Program-made: the position numbers and the translations under genes
The notes under the pieces: model-generated
What the model was told of the DNA's origin: nothing
Databases searched by the model: none
The model's input: only the letters and a program-made list of their open reading frames with translations
From: SSSZ01 sp016790965
GTDB taxonomy: Bacteria; Pseudomonadota; Gammaproteobacteria; Burkholderiales; Rhodocyclaceae
DNA: 52,736 nucleotides
Assembly: GCA_016790965.1 (NCBI GenBank)
Contig: JAEUNZ010000017.1
Location: forward strand, 1 to 52,736
Direction: 5' to 3'
Part shown: piece after piece, positions 19,343 to 27,481 of the stretch
Layout of the letters: every line of letters begins with the position of its first letter
Numbering within the stretch: position 1 is the stretch's first letter

Positions 19343-20335
19343 ATGTACTTTGCTGGCAAAAGAGTTCTAGTGACCGGAGCTGATGGTTTTATCGGTTCCC
19401 ATATGACGGAAATGCTGGTCCGGGAAGGGGCAGAAGTGACTGCCTTGAGCCTGTATAACTCATTCAACAACTGGGGTTGGCTGGAGGATATTGATCTCTC
19501 CAGGAACGTGAAAGTGGTATGCGGGGATATACGCGATCCCCACTTCTGCCGAACGATCGTGCAAGGCAACGATACCGTGTTCCATCTGGCGGCCCTTATC
19601 GCCATACCATTTTCTTATGTGGCGCCTGATTCCTACGTCTCGACCAATATTCAGGGCTCTTTGAACCTTGTCCAGGCGGCGAGGGATTTGGGTGTGAGGC
19701 GACTCATTCAGACCTCGACAAGCGAGGTCTACGGTACGGCCCAGTACGTGCCTATCAACGAAGAACACCCGCTGCAGCCTCAGTCACCCTACAGCGCCAG
19801 CAAGATTGCTGCTGATGCCATGGTGATGAGTTATTTTCTGTCGTTTGGAACGCCGGTGACGATTGTCCGCCCCTTCAATACCTATGGCCCCCGTCAGTCT
19901 GCACGCGCGGTTATCCCGACGGTGATTACCCAGTTGTTGTCGGGGAAGGATCGCCTGCATTTGGGTAGCCTCCACCCGACGCGGGATTTCAACTATGTTG
20001 AGGATACCTGTCGCGGTTTTCTCGAACTCGCGGCATGCCAGGAGGCAGTTGGCAAGACGATAAATGTCGGCTCCAACTTCGAGATTTCGGTGGGGGATAC
20101 GGTCGCCTTGATTCAGGAGATCATCGGGACCAATGTGCCTGTTGAAACAGACGATCAGCGATTGCGTCCGGAGCGCAGCGAAGTGGAACGTCTATGGTGC
20201 GACAACGCGAAAATCAGGGCACTGACGGGATTTACCCCGCGTGTAGGAATCAAGGAAGGCTTGGAAAGAACAGTCGAATGGCTACAGCAGCCTGCCAACC
20301 TCAGAAAGTACAAGGCCCATATATACAATGTCTAA
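19343..20335 (+). CDS. legB: LegB-type NDP-hexosamine 4,6-dehydratase (SDR)
   Basis: This 330-residue extended SDR has VTGADGFIGSH at the N-terminus, TSTSEVYGTAQYVPI, and the catalytic YSASK (Tyr150, Lys154). Strings such as ALYNSF-type, FHLAALIAIPFSY, GPRQSARAVIPT and GSNFEISVGD closely match my recollection of Campylobacter/Legionella LegB, the GDP-GlcNAc 4,6-dehydratase of legionaminic acid synthesis. It would yield the 4-keto-6-deoxy sugar. It is the first gene of the locus, with a strong CAGGAGAACGAG before ATG 19343, and overlaps the next gene by 8 bp. The partner aminotransferase LegC is not in the window, so the fate of the 4-keto product is open. Confidence 0.82.
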   Translation: MYFAGKRVLVTGADGFIGSHMTEMLVREGAEVTALSLYNSFNNWGWLEDIDLSRNVKVVCGDIRDPHFCRTIVQGNDTVFHLAALIAIPFSYVAPDSYVSTNIQGSLNLVQAARDLGVRRLIQTSTSEVYGTAQYVPINEEHPLQPQSPYSASKIAADAMVMSYFLSFGTPVTIVRPFNTYGPRQSARAVIPTVITQLLSGKDRLHLGSLHPTRDFNYVEDTCRGFLELAACQEAVGKTINVGSNFEISVGDTVALIQEIIGTNVPVETDDQRLRPERSEVERLWCDNAKIRALTGFTPRVGIKEGLERTVEWLQQPANLRKYKAHIYNV

Positions 20336-21041
20336 ACGAGCAGTAATTCTGGCCGGGGGCAAGGGCACGCGCCTTCGCCCCTACACCGTCGTGCTACCCA
20401 AGCCACTCATGCCGATCGGGGAGTTTCCAATCCTCGAGGTTATCGTGCGGCAACTGGTAAGTTTTGGTTTTGACCATATCACCATGGCGGTGAACCACCA
20501 GGCGGAGATCATCAAGGCGTTCTTCCAGGATGGTCAGCGCTGGGGCATTCGGATCGACTATTCGCTGGAAGACAGGCCGCTAGGCACGATGGGGCCGCTC
20601 AAACTCATTGCCGATCTGCCAGAAAATTTTCTGGTCATGAATGGCGATATTCTGACCGATCTGGATTTTGCCGAATTCCACGATCGGCACGCTGCGTTGG
20701 GTGGCATCTTCACGATTTCCTCGATGCGTCGCGAGCACCGTATCGACTATGGCGTCTTGGATGTGGATGACAGCGGAAGGTTGACGGGATTTCGTGAAAA
20801 ACCCAAGGTTTGTTACGAAGTCAGCATGGGCGTCTATATGGTAGATACTAGGGCACTCAATTTCATTCCAGACGGCCAACCGTTTGGATTCGACAATCTG
20901 ATGCTCAAGTTGCTGGAACTCGGACATCCTATTTCCGTGCGTCCATTTGAGGGCTATTGGCTGGATATCGGTAGGCCTGACGACTATGCAAGAGCGATCG
21001 ACGAATTCGAGTCCTTGCGCTTCAAGTTTCTCAATGAATGA
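20328..21041 (+). CDS. Sugar-1-phosphate nucleotidyltransferase (PtmE/mannose-1-P guanylyltransferase-like)
   Basis: This 237-residue NTP_transferase protein has the signature LAGGKGTRLRPYT and the lysine motif LPKPLMPIG. The Asp metal site is in MNGDILTDLD, and FREKPK and YWLDIGRPDDY are present. It joins a sugar-1-phosphate to a nucleotide. In legionaminic acid loci the gene next to legB is PtmE, which makes GDP-glucosamine; the equivalent role is likely here, but the CBS domains of PtmE are absent, so the nucleotide (GTP, UTP or CTP) is uncertain. It overlaps both neighbours by 8 bp. Confidence 0.82.
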   Translation: MSKRAVILAGGKGTRLRPYTVVLPKPLMPIGEFPILEVIVRQLVSFGFDHITMAVNHQAEIIKAFFQDGQRWGIRIDYSLEDRPLGTMGPLKLIADLPENFLVMNGDILTDLDFAEFHDRHAALGGIFTISSMRREHRIDYGVLDVDDSGRLTGFREKPKVCYEVSMGVYMVDTRALNFIPDGQPFGFDNLMLKLLELGHPISVRPFEGYWLDIGRPDDYARAIDEFESLRFKFLNE

Positions 21042-21891
21042 CGTCGTTGTTACCGGGGCAGCAGGTTTTATCGGCAGGGCCCTCTGCAGGCGTCTGAGAG
21101 CGGATGGTGTTGCCATGCATCCTCATGGCAGGTGCGATGGCGACATTTCGATACCGGATACCTGGCGAGTAATGCCGCCCGCGCGGGTTCTAGTTCATCT
21201 GGCAGGTCGCAGCTACGTTCCCGACAGTTGGAATGATGGGTCGGGATTTCTGCAAAGTAATGTCGTTGGAACCGAGTACGCACTGGATTACTGCCGCAGG
21301 CACGGCGCCAGGATGGTCTATGTCAGCGCGTACCTGTACGGTGTTCCGGATCGCCTTCCGATTGTCGAGTCTGATCCCGTTCGTCCGAACAACCCCTATG
21401 CGCTGACGAAACACCTGGCCGAACAGCTTTGTCGGTTTTATGGCGATTATCGCGGCGTACCCGTGACTGCCCTGCGATTGTTCAATGTGTTCGGGCCTGG
21501 GCAGCGGGAGAGTTTTCTCGTTCCGACCATCATCGAGCAAGTTCGCTCAGGCAACGCCATTCGCGTCATGGACCTTGCACCGCGACGAGATTACGTATTC
21601 GTAGAGGATGTGGTCGAGGCCATCTGCCGCTCATTGCAGCAGAAGCAAGCCTTTCAGGTGCTCAATATTGGCTCCGGCCAATCGTATTCGGTTCGAGAAA
21701 TCATCGAGCAGATACAACAGGCCGCGGGCACGAATTTGCCAGTCATCTCGCTGGGGCAGGAGCGGCCCCAGGAAATTCCGGATGTTCGGGCCGATATCAC
21801 CCTGGCTCGCCGGATACTCGGTTGGGAACCACGTTGGTCATTCAGCCGCGGGGTGGCGGCAATTTTCAGTGCGGAGAAGACTAGTGACTGA
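21034..21891 (+). CDS. NAD-dependent epimerase/dehydratase/reductase (extended SDR)
   Basis: This 285-residue SDR has VTGAAGFIGRAL at the N-terminus, HLAGRSYVPDSW, and a catalytic Tyr/Lys pair in NPYALTKH (Tyr122, Lys126). RLFNVFGPGQ and RRDYVFVEDVVEAI are also present. The serine motif reads SAYLYG rather than the usual TSSSVYG. Its place directly after the 4,6-dehydratase and nucleotidyltransferase suggests that it reduces or epimerises the 4-keto sugar (inference). It overlaps the next gene by 8 bp. The specific reaction cannot be named. Confidence 0.8.
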   Translation: MNDVVVTGAAGFIGRALCRRLRADGVAMHPHGRCDGDISIPDTWRVMPPARVLVHLAGRSYVPDSWNDGSGFLQSNVVGTEYALDYCRRHGARMVYVSAYLYGVPDRLPIVESDPVRPNNPYALTKHLAEQLCRFYGDYRGVPVTALRLFNVFGPGQRESFLVPTIIEQVRSGNAIRVMDLAPRRDYVFVEDVVEAICRSLQQKQAFQVLNIGSGQSYSVREIIEQIQQAAGTNLPVISLGQERPQEIPDVRADITLARRILGWEPRWSFSRGVAAIFSAEKTSD

Positions 21892-22954
21892 ACGCTATGT
21901 GCCCATCAACAAGGGCAATTACTCCATGGATACGCCCGAGCGGGAAGCGCGTTTTGAGACTTGTCGCGGTGCCGGCTGGGAAGAGGAATACGCCGAGTAT
22001 CGGAGCAACTGGACAAAATTCGCCAAAGAGCAGGTCGTATCCGATTACCCGTTGCTTGTGGATATTGAATTGTCGTCTGTCTGCAATCTGCATTGCCCCA
22101 TGTGCTATACGATTACGGACGAGTTCAAGGAGCAGGTCAACGCGACTCGCATGGACTGGGACCTCTATACCCGGATCATTGACGAGATCGGCGGAAAGGT
22201 TCCGGCCATTCGCCTGAGTCTGCGTGGGGAAGCGACCCTGCACAAGAAATTCGTCGAGGCCATACGTTATGCCAAAGAACGCGGGATCAGGGAGGTATCC
22301 ACCCTGACCCACGGTGGCAAGCTGACGCCGGAGTATTTCCGGCGGATTGCCGAAGCGGGTATCGACTGGATAACCATTTCCATTGACGGGGTTGGCGAAA
22401 CCTACGAAGCGGTCCGCAAGCCGCTGAAATTTGCCGACATGGTTGAAAAACTGAAGGCGATCAAGGCGATGAAGGAAGTCAACGGGTGGCTGCGCCCCGT
22501 GATCAAGGTTCAGGGAATCTGGCCGGCGATCAGGGAAAATCCTCAGGCCTACTACGACACCTTTGCGCCGATCAGTGACCTGGTTGCCTTCAATCCCCTG
22601 ATCGACTATCTCGGCAACGATACCCATATCGAGTATCTGGAAAATTTTTCATGTCCCCAGCAGTACCAGCGCCTGGTCATCGGTGCTGATGGACGCGTCA
22701 TGAAGTGTTCCAATGACGAGGAGAATCGCGAGGTCATCGGTGATGTCAGAACCGAAACCGTGCATCAGATCTGGCATGGCGACAAAATGCAGCAGATCCG
22801 GGAACAGCACAAGCGCCCGCGTGGTTTCATGGAGAGCGCCGTCTGCCGCCGTTGTTACCTGCCACGCCTGACAAAGGACGAAGGGGCGTCAGTGGGGAAC
22901 CGCACGTTCATCGTCCGCAACTACGTTCATCGCCTGCAATTGATTGGGAAATGA
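21884..22954 (+). CDS. Radical SAM enzyme with C-terminal SPASM-like cysteine region
   Basis: This 356-residue protein has the radical SAM cluster motif CNLHCPMC (Cys67, Cys71 and Cys74, CX3CX2C). RLSLRGEATLH stands in the usual GGE region, and WITISIDG follows. The C-terminus has a second Cys group (CPQQYQR, MKCSND, CRRCYLPR) typical of SPASM/Twitch auxiliary iron-sulfur binding. The GTG at 21884 follows GGAGAAG; an ATG at 21926 is an alternative. It lies between sugar-nucleotide enzymes and a NeuB-type synthase, so a sugar-nucleotide substrate (dehydration, epimerisation or oxidation at carbon) is plausible but unproven. Confidence 0.88.
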   Translation: MTERYVPINKGNYSMDTPEREARFETCRGAGWEEEYAEYRSNWTKFAKEQVVSDYPLLVDIELSSVCNLHCPMCYTITDEFKEQVNATRMDWDLYTRIIDEIGGKVPAIRLSLRGEATLHKKFVEAIRYAKERGIREVSTLTHGGKLTPEYFRRIAEAGIDWITISIDGVGETYEAVRKPLKFADMVEKLKAIKAMKEVNGWLRPVIKVQGIWPAIRENPQAYYDTFAPISDLVAFNPLIDYLGNDTHIEYLENFSCPQQYQRLVIGADGRVMKCSNDEENREVIGDVRTETVHQIWHGDKMQQIREQHKRPRGFMESAVCRRCYLPRLTKDEGASVGNRTFIVRNYVHRLQLIGK

Positions 22955-22956
22955 GA

Positions 22957-23520
22957 ATGGGGTCGACTGTTGATCGGGCGTCCTACCGTAACCGTGGCGG
23001 ACTCCTGCAACGCCTGATTTCGGCCTACAAGGCTCGGCGATACTTCTCCGCCCGCGGCGACGGTATCGTGGTCAAACACAATGCGGAGTTTTGGCTTACC
23101 GAGAATGCGGTGCTGGAGGTAGGTGACAACTGTACCATCCAGAATTACGCGTTCTTTCAACTCACGATGCCGAAGCCGGAAGTTTACATTGGTGCCAACT
23201 CTGTCATCGGTCGGCATTGCATGATCACGGCCAAGAACAAGATACGTATTGGAGACAATGTCCTGATGGGGGCCTACGTACAGGTTATCGACCACAATCA
23301 TGGAATGGCTGCCGGTACGTTGATTCGTGATCAGCACGCGGAGATTGGTGAGGTAGTGATCGGGAACGATGTTTGGGTTGGCGCAGGTGCAAAAATTCTT
23401 TCCAATGTGCATATCGGCGATGGGGCGATAATTGGGAGCAACGCGGTCGTTACTTCCGATATTCCGCCAAATTCGATTGCCGTTGGAGTACCGGCCAAAG
23501 TAATACGCCAGAGAGATTGA
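22957..23520 (+). CDS. Left-handed beta-helix (hexapeptide-repeat) acyltransferase
   Basis: This 187-residue protein has hexapeptide repeats ([LIV]GxxxxI) from about residue 70 on, with IDHNHGM carrying the catalytic His, IGNDVWVGAGAKIL, and the family ending IAVGVPAKVIRQRD. It belongs to the maltose/galactoside O-acetyltransferase type. Within this module it could supply an N- or O-acetyl group, the role LegH/PseH or SpsD play in related pathways. The ATG at 22957 has GGGAA at proper distance; ATG 22951, overlapping the upstream stop, is the alternative. Confidence 0.85.
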   Translation: MGSTVDRASYRNRGGLLQRLISAYKARRYFSARGDGIVVKHNAEFWLTENAVLEVGDNCTIQNYAFFQLTMPKPEVYIGANSVIGRHCMITAKNKIRIGDNVLMGAYVQVIDHNHGMAAGTLIRDQHAEIGEVVIGNDVWVGAGAKILSNVHIGDGAIIGSNAVVTSDIPPNSIAVGVPAKVIRQRD

Positions 23521-23522
23521 TC

Positions 23523-24539
23523 ATGTTTCAGAACTATCGCGCTGACCGCTGCTACGTCATCGCTGAAATCGGTGGCAATTTCACGACCCTGGATGAAGCA
23601 GTGCGTCTCATTGATGCGGCAGCGGATTGCGGGGTTGATGCGGTCAAACTGCAGACGTATCGAGCTGAAACCGTTGCCAGCAAACTGGCCACTTTCGATA
23701 TGGAAAACACCGGGGTGGCCTCGCAGTTTGAGCTGTTCAAGCGATATGCGATCGATGCCGACATGCATGAGCGCGTCTTCAAGTACGCCGAAGGGAAGGG
23801 CCTGGACTGGTTTTCTACGCCTTCGCACGAAAGCGATCTCGAGTTACTTGAAGGCTTGGGGGTTGGTGCCCACAAGATCGGCTCGGATGATGCCGTGAAT
23901 CTCCCCTTTCTCAGGGCTGTCGCGCGGGCTGGCAAGCCGATGCTGCTTTCCACCGGAATGTGTACCTTGGATGAGGTGCGGGAATCGGTGGATGCCATTC
24001 TGGGGGAAGGAAACGAAAATCTCATCCTGCTACACGCTGTGACCAGCTATCCTACTCACCCGGAAAATGTCAATCTGCGGGCGATGCAGACCTTGATGGC
24101 CGAATTTCCGCGATTGGCTATTGGTTATTCAGACCATACGCTCTCGCCGGTGGCCTGCCTTTGTGCGGTAGCGATGGGAGCACGTGTTATCGAGCGGCAT
24201 TTCACCTACGACAAGAAGGCTGACGGTCCAGATCACAGGCTGTCAGCCGACCCCGCCGAGATGAAGTGGCTGGTGGAAGCTGTACGAGCCTTTGAAATCA
24301 TGCGCGGGAGCGGCATCAAGCGGCCTGCCGACAGCGAACGGACGACACGCCGGAACAACCGGAAGAGCCTGGTGGTCACCCGCAAGGTATTGGCTGGTCA
24401 GCGCCTTGGAATTGGTGATGTGGCGGTCAAGCGCCCTGGTTACGGTATTCCGCCAAAGTACAGTGACCAGGTTCTTGGGCGAGCCGTTGCCCGTGATCTG
24501 GACGAGGACGCGGTCCTGACGTGGGAAGACCTGGCATGA
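23523..24539 (+). CDS. Nonulosonic acid synthase (NeuB/LegI/PseI/SpsE family)
   Basis: This 338-residue protein has a TIM-barrel synthase (about 1-270) starting YVIAEIGGNF, with AVKLQTY, WFSTPSHESDL, LLSTGM, YSDHT, ERHFTYDKKADGPDH and SADP. The C-terminal SAF/antifreeze-like domain (about 280-338) has RKSLVVTRKVLAGQRL and KRPGYGIPP. The family condenses phosphoenolpyruvate with a 6-carbon N-acyl amino sugar to make a 9-carbon sialic-acid-like sugar. Which sugar is made (Neu, Leg, Pse or other) cannot be told from sequence alone. It is followed by SpsF- and SpsG-like genes with overlaps. Confidence 0.9.
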   Translation: MFQNYRADRCYVIAEIGGNFTTLDEAVRLIDAAADCGVDAVKLQTYRAETVASKLATFDMENTGVASQFELFKRYAIDADMHERVFKYAEGKGLDWFSTPSHESDLELLEGLGVGAHKIGSDDAVNLPFLRAVARAGKPMLLSTGMCTLDEVRESVDAILGEGNENLILLHAVTSYPTHPENVNLRAMQTLMAEFPRLAIGYSDHTLSPVACLCAVAMGARVIERHFTYDKKADGPDHRLSADPAEMKWLVEAVRAFEIMRGSGIKRPADSERTTRRNNRKSLVVTRKVLAGQRLGIGDVAVKRPGYGIPPKYSDQVLGRAVARDLDEDAVLTWEDLA

Positions 24540-25198
24540 GCCTCGGCATCGTCATCCAAGCGAGGATGGGTTCGACCCGCCTGCCGGGCAAGGTGCTCAG
24601 GCCCATTGCCGGCAAGGCGCTACTTGACCACGTACTTGGCAGGCTGGGTGATTTTAGGCGTGATGCTGGCATCGTGGTCGCGACCTCCTCCCTTGCTCAG
24701 GATGATGCCATCGAAGCCCATTGCCGAAGCCGAGTCGCGTGTTTCCGGGGCAGTGAACAGGACGTCCTGGACCGTTATTTCCGGTGTGCGTCGGCATACG
24801 GGTTTGAGCACGTCGTCAGGCTGACTGCCGACAACCCATTTACCGATATCGAAGAACTGGAACGCTTGGTGGATTTTCATTGTATGGGTGGTTACGACTA
24901 TACCCATTCATTTGGGATGATGCCGCTGGGTGTCGGAGCCGAGGTGTTTACGTTCGAAGCCCTGGCTGCGAGTCATCGGGAAGGCATGGCTCCCAATCAT
25001 CGGGAACACGTCAATGAATTCATCCAGGAAAATCCGCAGCGTTTTTGCATTGGCGTACTTGACGTGCCTATGGCCAAGCGGGCCCCGGAATTGCGCATGA
25101 CCGTCGATACCCAGGAAGACTATGAACGTGCTTGCCGATTGGCAGAGCTGGCTGTGCCCAAATGGCAGACTACCGTCGGAGCGATTGCGGCTTGCTAG
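24536..25198 (+). CDS. SpsF-like cytidylyltransferase-family protein
   Basis: This 220-residue protein has the CTP_transf_3 start IVIQARMGSTRLPGKVL, and also RGSEQDVLDRY, RLTADNPF and RMTVDTQEDY. It matches SpsF of Bacillus spore-coat polysaccharide loci and is related to CMP-sialate synthetases. It is the only gene in the locus that could activate a nonulosonate as a CMP-sugar; no separate NeuA/LegF is present. It overlaps its neighbours by 4 and 7 bp. Confidence 0.82.
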   Translation: MSLGIVIQARMGSTRLPGKVLRPIAGKALLDHVLGRLGDFRRDAGIVVATSSLAQDDAIEAHCRSRVACFRGSEQDVLDRYFRCASAYGFEHVVRLTADNPFTDIEELERLVDFHCMGGYDYTHSFGMMPLGVGAEVFTFEALAASHREGMAPNHREHVNEFIQENPQRFCIGVLDVPMAKRAPELRMTVDTQEDYERACRLAELAVPKWQTTVGAIAAC

Positions 25199-26169
25199 CG
25201 CTGTGTGTTGAAAGCTCGCACGCGCGTGGCATGGGGCACCTGTTTCGCGCACTCAACCTGGCTGATGGCATGAGGTTACGTGGATGGTCGTCATTCGTCT
25301 TCCTTATCAATGCCCATGAACCGGCGCTTGCGCTCCTGGCGGAGCATGGTCATAGGTATGAGGTCGTTGGGTTGGACAACGGTACTGATTGGGAGCAGGA
25401 AGCAATTCAGCGCCTGGGTATACGGATCTGGATCGATGACCGGCTGAATACCGACCTTGGCCATGGCCACGCAGTGAAGGCAGCGGGAGTTCCATGGGTC
25501 ACCTTTGACGATCGGGGGCCTGGCGCTGCCTTGGCCGACCTGAATATCGCAGCGCTGGTTTTCGAGGAACCGGCCTCCTTGCCGGGGCGCCGAGTATTGC
25601 AAGGACCTGATTACCTGATCCTTAACCCGGAGATCGCTCGTTTCCAGCGTGTTCGAAAGGACGTGCAATCCCTCGTGGTAACCATGGGTGGCAGCGATAC
25701 CTACGGGGTGACTGTGGAGGTCGTGAAAAAATTGGCGGCGTCCGGCAGGAGGGCGACAATCATCGTCGGCCCAGGCTTTGCTCATTGGACGGGACTCGAA
25801 GCCGTGCTGACGCCGGATTTCTTGGTCAGGTGCGGCGTGTCCTCGTTGATCGCCGAATTCAGCAGGCATGATCTAGCTATTACCGGGGGCGGGGTGACTC
25901 CCTTTGAAGCGGCGGCATCGGGCCTGCCGTGCATTGTCATCGCTAACGAGGACTTCGAAGTGCCCGTCGGAAAAGCACTGGAAGGTCTCGGTGTTGCCAG
26001 GTTCGCTGGCCATTACGCTGCAGTGGACTGGGCCAGTCTGGATGAGACGATGGCGGTTGAGCCCATGAGCCGGGCTGGGCTGGCGCGGATCGGTCTGGGG
26101 GGCAGGGAGCGGGTTCTCGATGCCATCGGTGCCTTCCGGGACGGAGACAAATGGCCACGACCGCAGTAA
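25192..26169 (+). CDS. SpsG/PseG-like nucleotide-sugar hydrolase or glycosyltransferase-fold protein
   Basis: This protein of about 325 residues has the SpsG/PseG N-terminal signature (SHARGMGHLFRALNLAD), and LVVTMGGSDTYG with GGGVTPFEAAASG in the second Rossmann half. PseG removes UDP from the 2,4-diacetamido sugar before NeuB-type condensation; a similar NDP-releasing role is likely here. Start choice: TTG at 25192 overlaps the SpsF stop by 7 bp, has GGAG nine bases upstream and gives the usual short N-terminus; an ATG at 25162 lacks a Shine-Dalgarno sequence. It overlaps wbqC by 19 bp. Confidence 0.8.
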   Translation: MLALCVESSHARGMGHLFRALNLADGMRLRGWSSFVFLINAHEPALALLAEHGHRYEVVGLDNGTDWEQEAIQRLGIRIWIDDRLNTDLGHGHAVKAAGVPWVTFDDRGPGAALADLNIAALVFEEPASLPGRRVLQGPDYLILNPEIARFQRVRKDVQSLVVTMGGSDTYGVTVEVVKKLAASGRRATIIVGPGFAHWTGLEAVLTPDFLVRCGVSSLIAEFSRHDLAITGGGVTPFEAAASGLPCIVIANEDFEVPVGKALEGLGVARFAGHYAAVDWASLDETMAVEPMSRAGLARIGLGGRERVLDAIGAFRDGDKWPRPQ

Positions 26170-26852
26170 TTCATCAGCCGGACTTCCTGCCGTACCTCGG
26201 GTTTTTTCACCGATTCCTGCAGGCGGACATCTATCTGGTTCTTGACCACGTTCAGTTCGTGAACGGCACTTCCAAGGCTTGGACGCACCGCGACAAGATT
26301 AAGACTTCCAAGGGAGTTCAGTGGCTTAGCGTGAGTGTGAACAAGGTGCCGCGAGACACTCCCATCAATCAGGTGACCCTTTCGACGACGGTGGAATGGC
26401 GCGAAGCCAACCTGCACCTGCTCGAGGCCAACTACCGGAGAGCCCCATACTTCGGCGAAATGATGCCTTACGTTCGCCAGCTTTATTCCGAACCCGCAAA
26501 AGGCTTGGCGGAATTCAACATCAAGTCGATCCGCATACTCATGGAATTGCTGGATGTCGAGCGTCCGATGATCTTCTCCAGTTCGCTCAACCCGCAGGGG
26601 GCGAAGAACGAGTTGCTCATCGACCTCTTGCGCAAGGTAGGCGCAGGGCGCTACTTGTCCGGCGTGGGAGCAAGGGATTACATGGACGAGTTGCTCTTCG
26701 CGGCGGCGGGTATCGAGGTGCTTTGGCAGGATTTCCGGCATCCGGTTTATCCCCAACTCCACGGGACATTCGAGCCGTATCTGAGTAGTGTCGATGTGCT
26801 GTTCAACTGCGGCATTGATCGATCACGCAGGCTGTTAAGGGGGGAGGAATGA
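26151..26852 (+). CDS. WbqC-family protein
   Basis: This 233-residue protein has the WbqC signature: HQPDFLPYLGFFHRFLQAD near the N-terminus, DHVQFVNGTSKAWTHRDKIK, and a conserved C-terminal YPQLHG. Family members occur in O-antigen and other glycan loci, often beside nonulosonate or amino-sugar genes, and no activity was firmly known to me. The ATG at 26151 follows GGAG. It overlaps spsG by 19 bp and the PIG-L gene by 4 bp, so it belongs to the same translational chain. Confidence 0.85.
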   Translation: MATTAVIHQPDFLPYLGFFHRFLQADIYLVLDHVQFVNGTSKAWTHRDKIKTSKGVQWLSVSVNKVPRDTPINQVTLSTTVEWREANLHLLEANYRRAPYFGEMMPYVRQLYSEPAKGLAEFNIKSIRILMELLDVERPMIFSSSLNPQGAKNELLIDLLRKVGAGRYLSGVGARDYMDELLFAAAGIEVLWQDFRHPVYPQLHGTFEPYLSSVDVLFNCGIDRSRRLLRGEE

Positions 26853-27481
26853 ACATACTTGCGATTGGCGCCCATTTCGATGACGTGGAGCTGGGGTGTG
26901 GTGGTGCCCTCGCCCGGCATGCGGCCGCGGGGGACAACGTCTATGTATTTGTGGCAACCGTGTCCGGCTTCTCCAACCAGTACGCCCAGGCGGTGCGCTC
27001 AAGCGACATTGCGCTGGCCGAGGCGCAGGCGGCGATGAAGATCCTTGGCGTGAAGGAACTGATCTGCGGCAACTTCAAGACACTAGAAGTTGAATTCGTA
27101 GACACACTGAACGTCCAGATTCTCCGGATCGTCGAGGAGAAGAAGGTCGACAAGGTATATACGCACTGGACGGGGGACATTCATCATGACCACCAGGCAG
27201 TTGCGCGCGCTTCCCTGCACAGTTGCCGCCACGTTTCCTGTTTGCTGATGTACCGCAGCAACTGGTATCACTCCACGCAGGATTTTCGGGGTAACTTTTA
27301 CGTCGACATCACTGCGAACTGGGCAACCAAGGAAAGCGCCATTCGTGCCCACGAATCCGAAATGGAGCGTACCGGCTCCCGCTGGATAAGCTTCTTCCGG
27401 AACGAGGCGGAAAATGCGGGGCAGCGAATCGGCGTGCAATATGCCGAAGTCTTCGAGGTGGTGAAGTGGCTGGAGCGGTGA
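26849..27481 (+). CDS. PIG-L/LmbE-family deacetylase
   Basis: This 210-residue zinc hydrolase has GAHFDDVELGCGG (the usual AHPDD motif with Phe replacing Pro) and the second metal site HHDHQAV. The family removes N-acetyl groups from GlcNAc-type sugars. In this module it could free an amine for another acylation. A strong GGGGGGAGGA precedes ATG 26849, which overlaps the wbqC stop. The next gene begins inside its last codons. Confidence 0.88.
   Translation: MNILAIGAHFDDVELGCGGALARHAAAGDNVYVFVATVSGFSNQYAQAVRSSDIALAEAQAAMKILGVKELICGNFKTLEVEFVDTLNVQILRIVEEKKVDKVYTHWTGDIHHDHQAVARASLHSCRHVSCLLMYRSNWYHSTQDFRGNFYVDITANWATKESAIRAHESEMERTGSRWISFFRNEAENAGQRIGVQYAEVFEVVKWLER

Noticed and set aside
19343..20335. 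Calling the first locus gene a UDP-glucose 4-epimerase (galE)
   Set aside because: Several blocks match LegB-type dehydratases more specifically, and the neighbouring synthase genes support that role.
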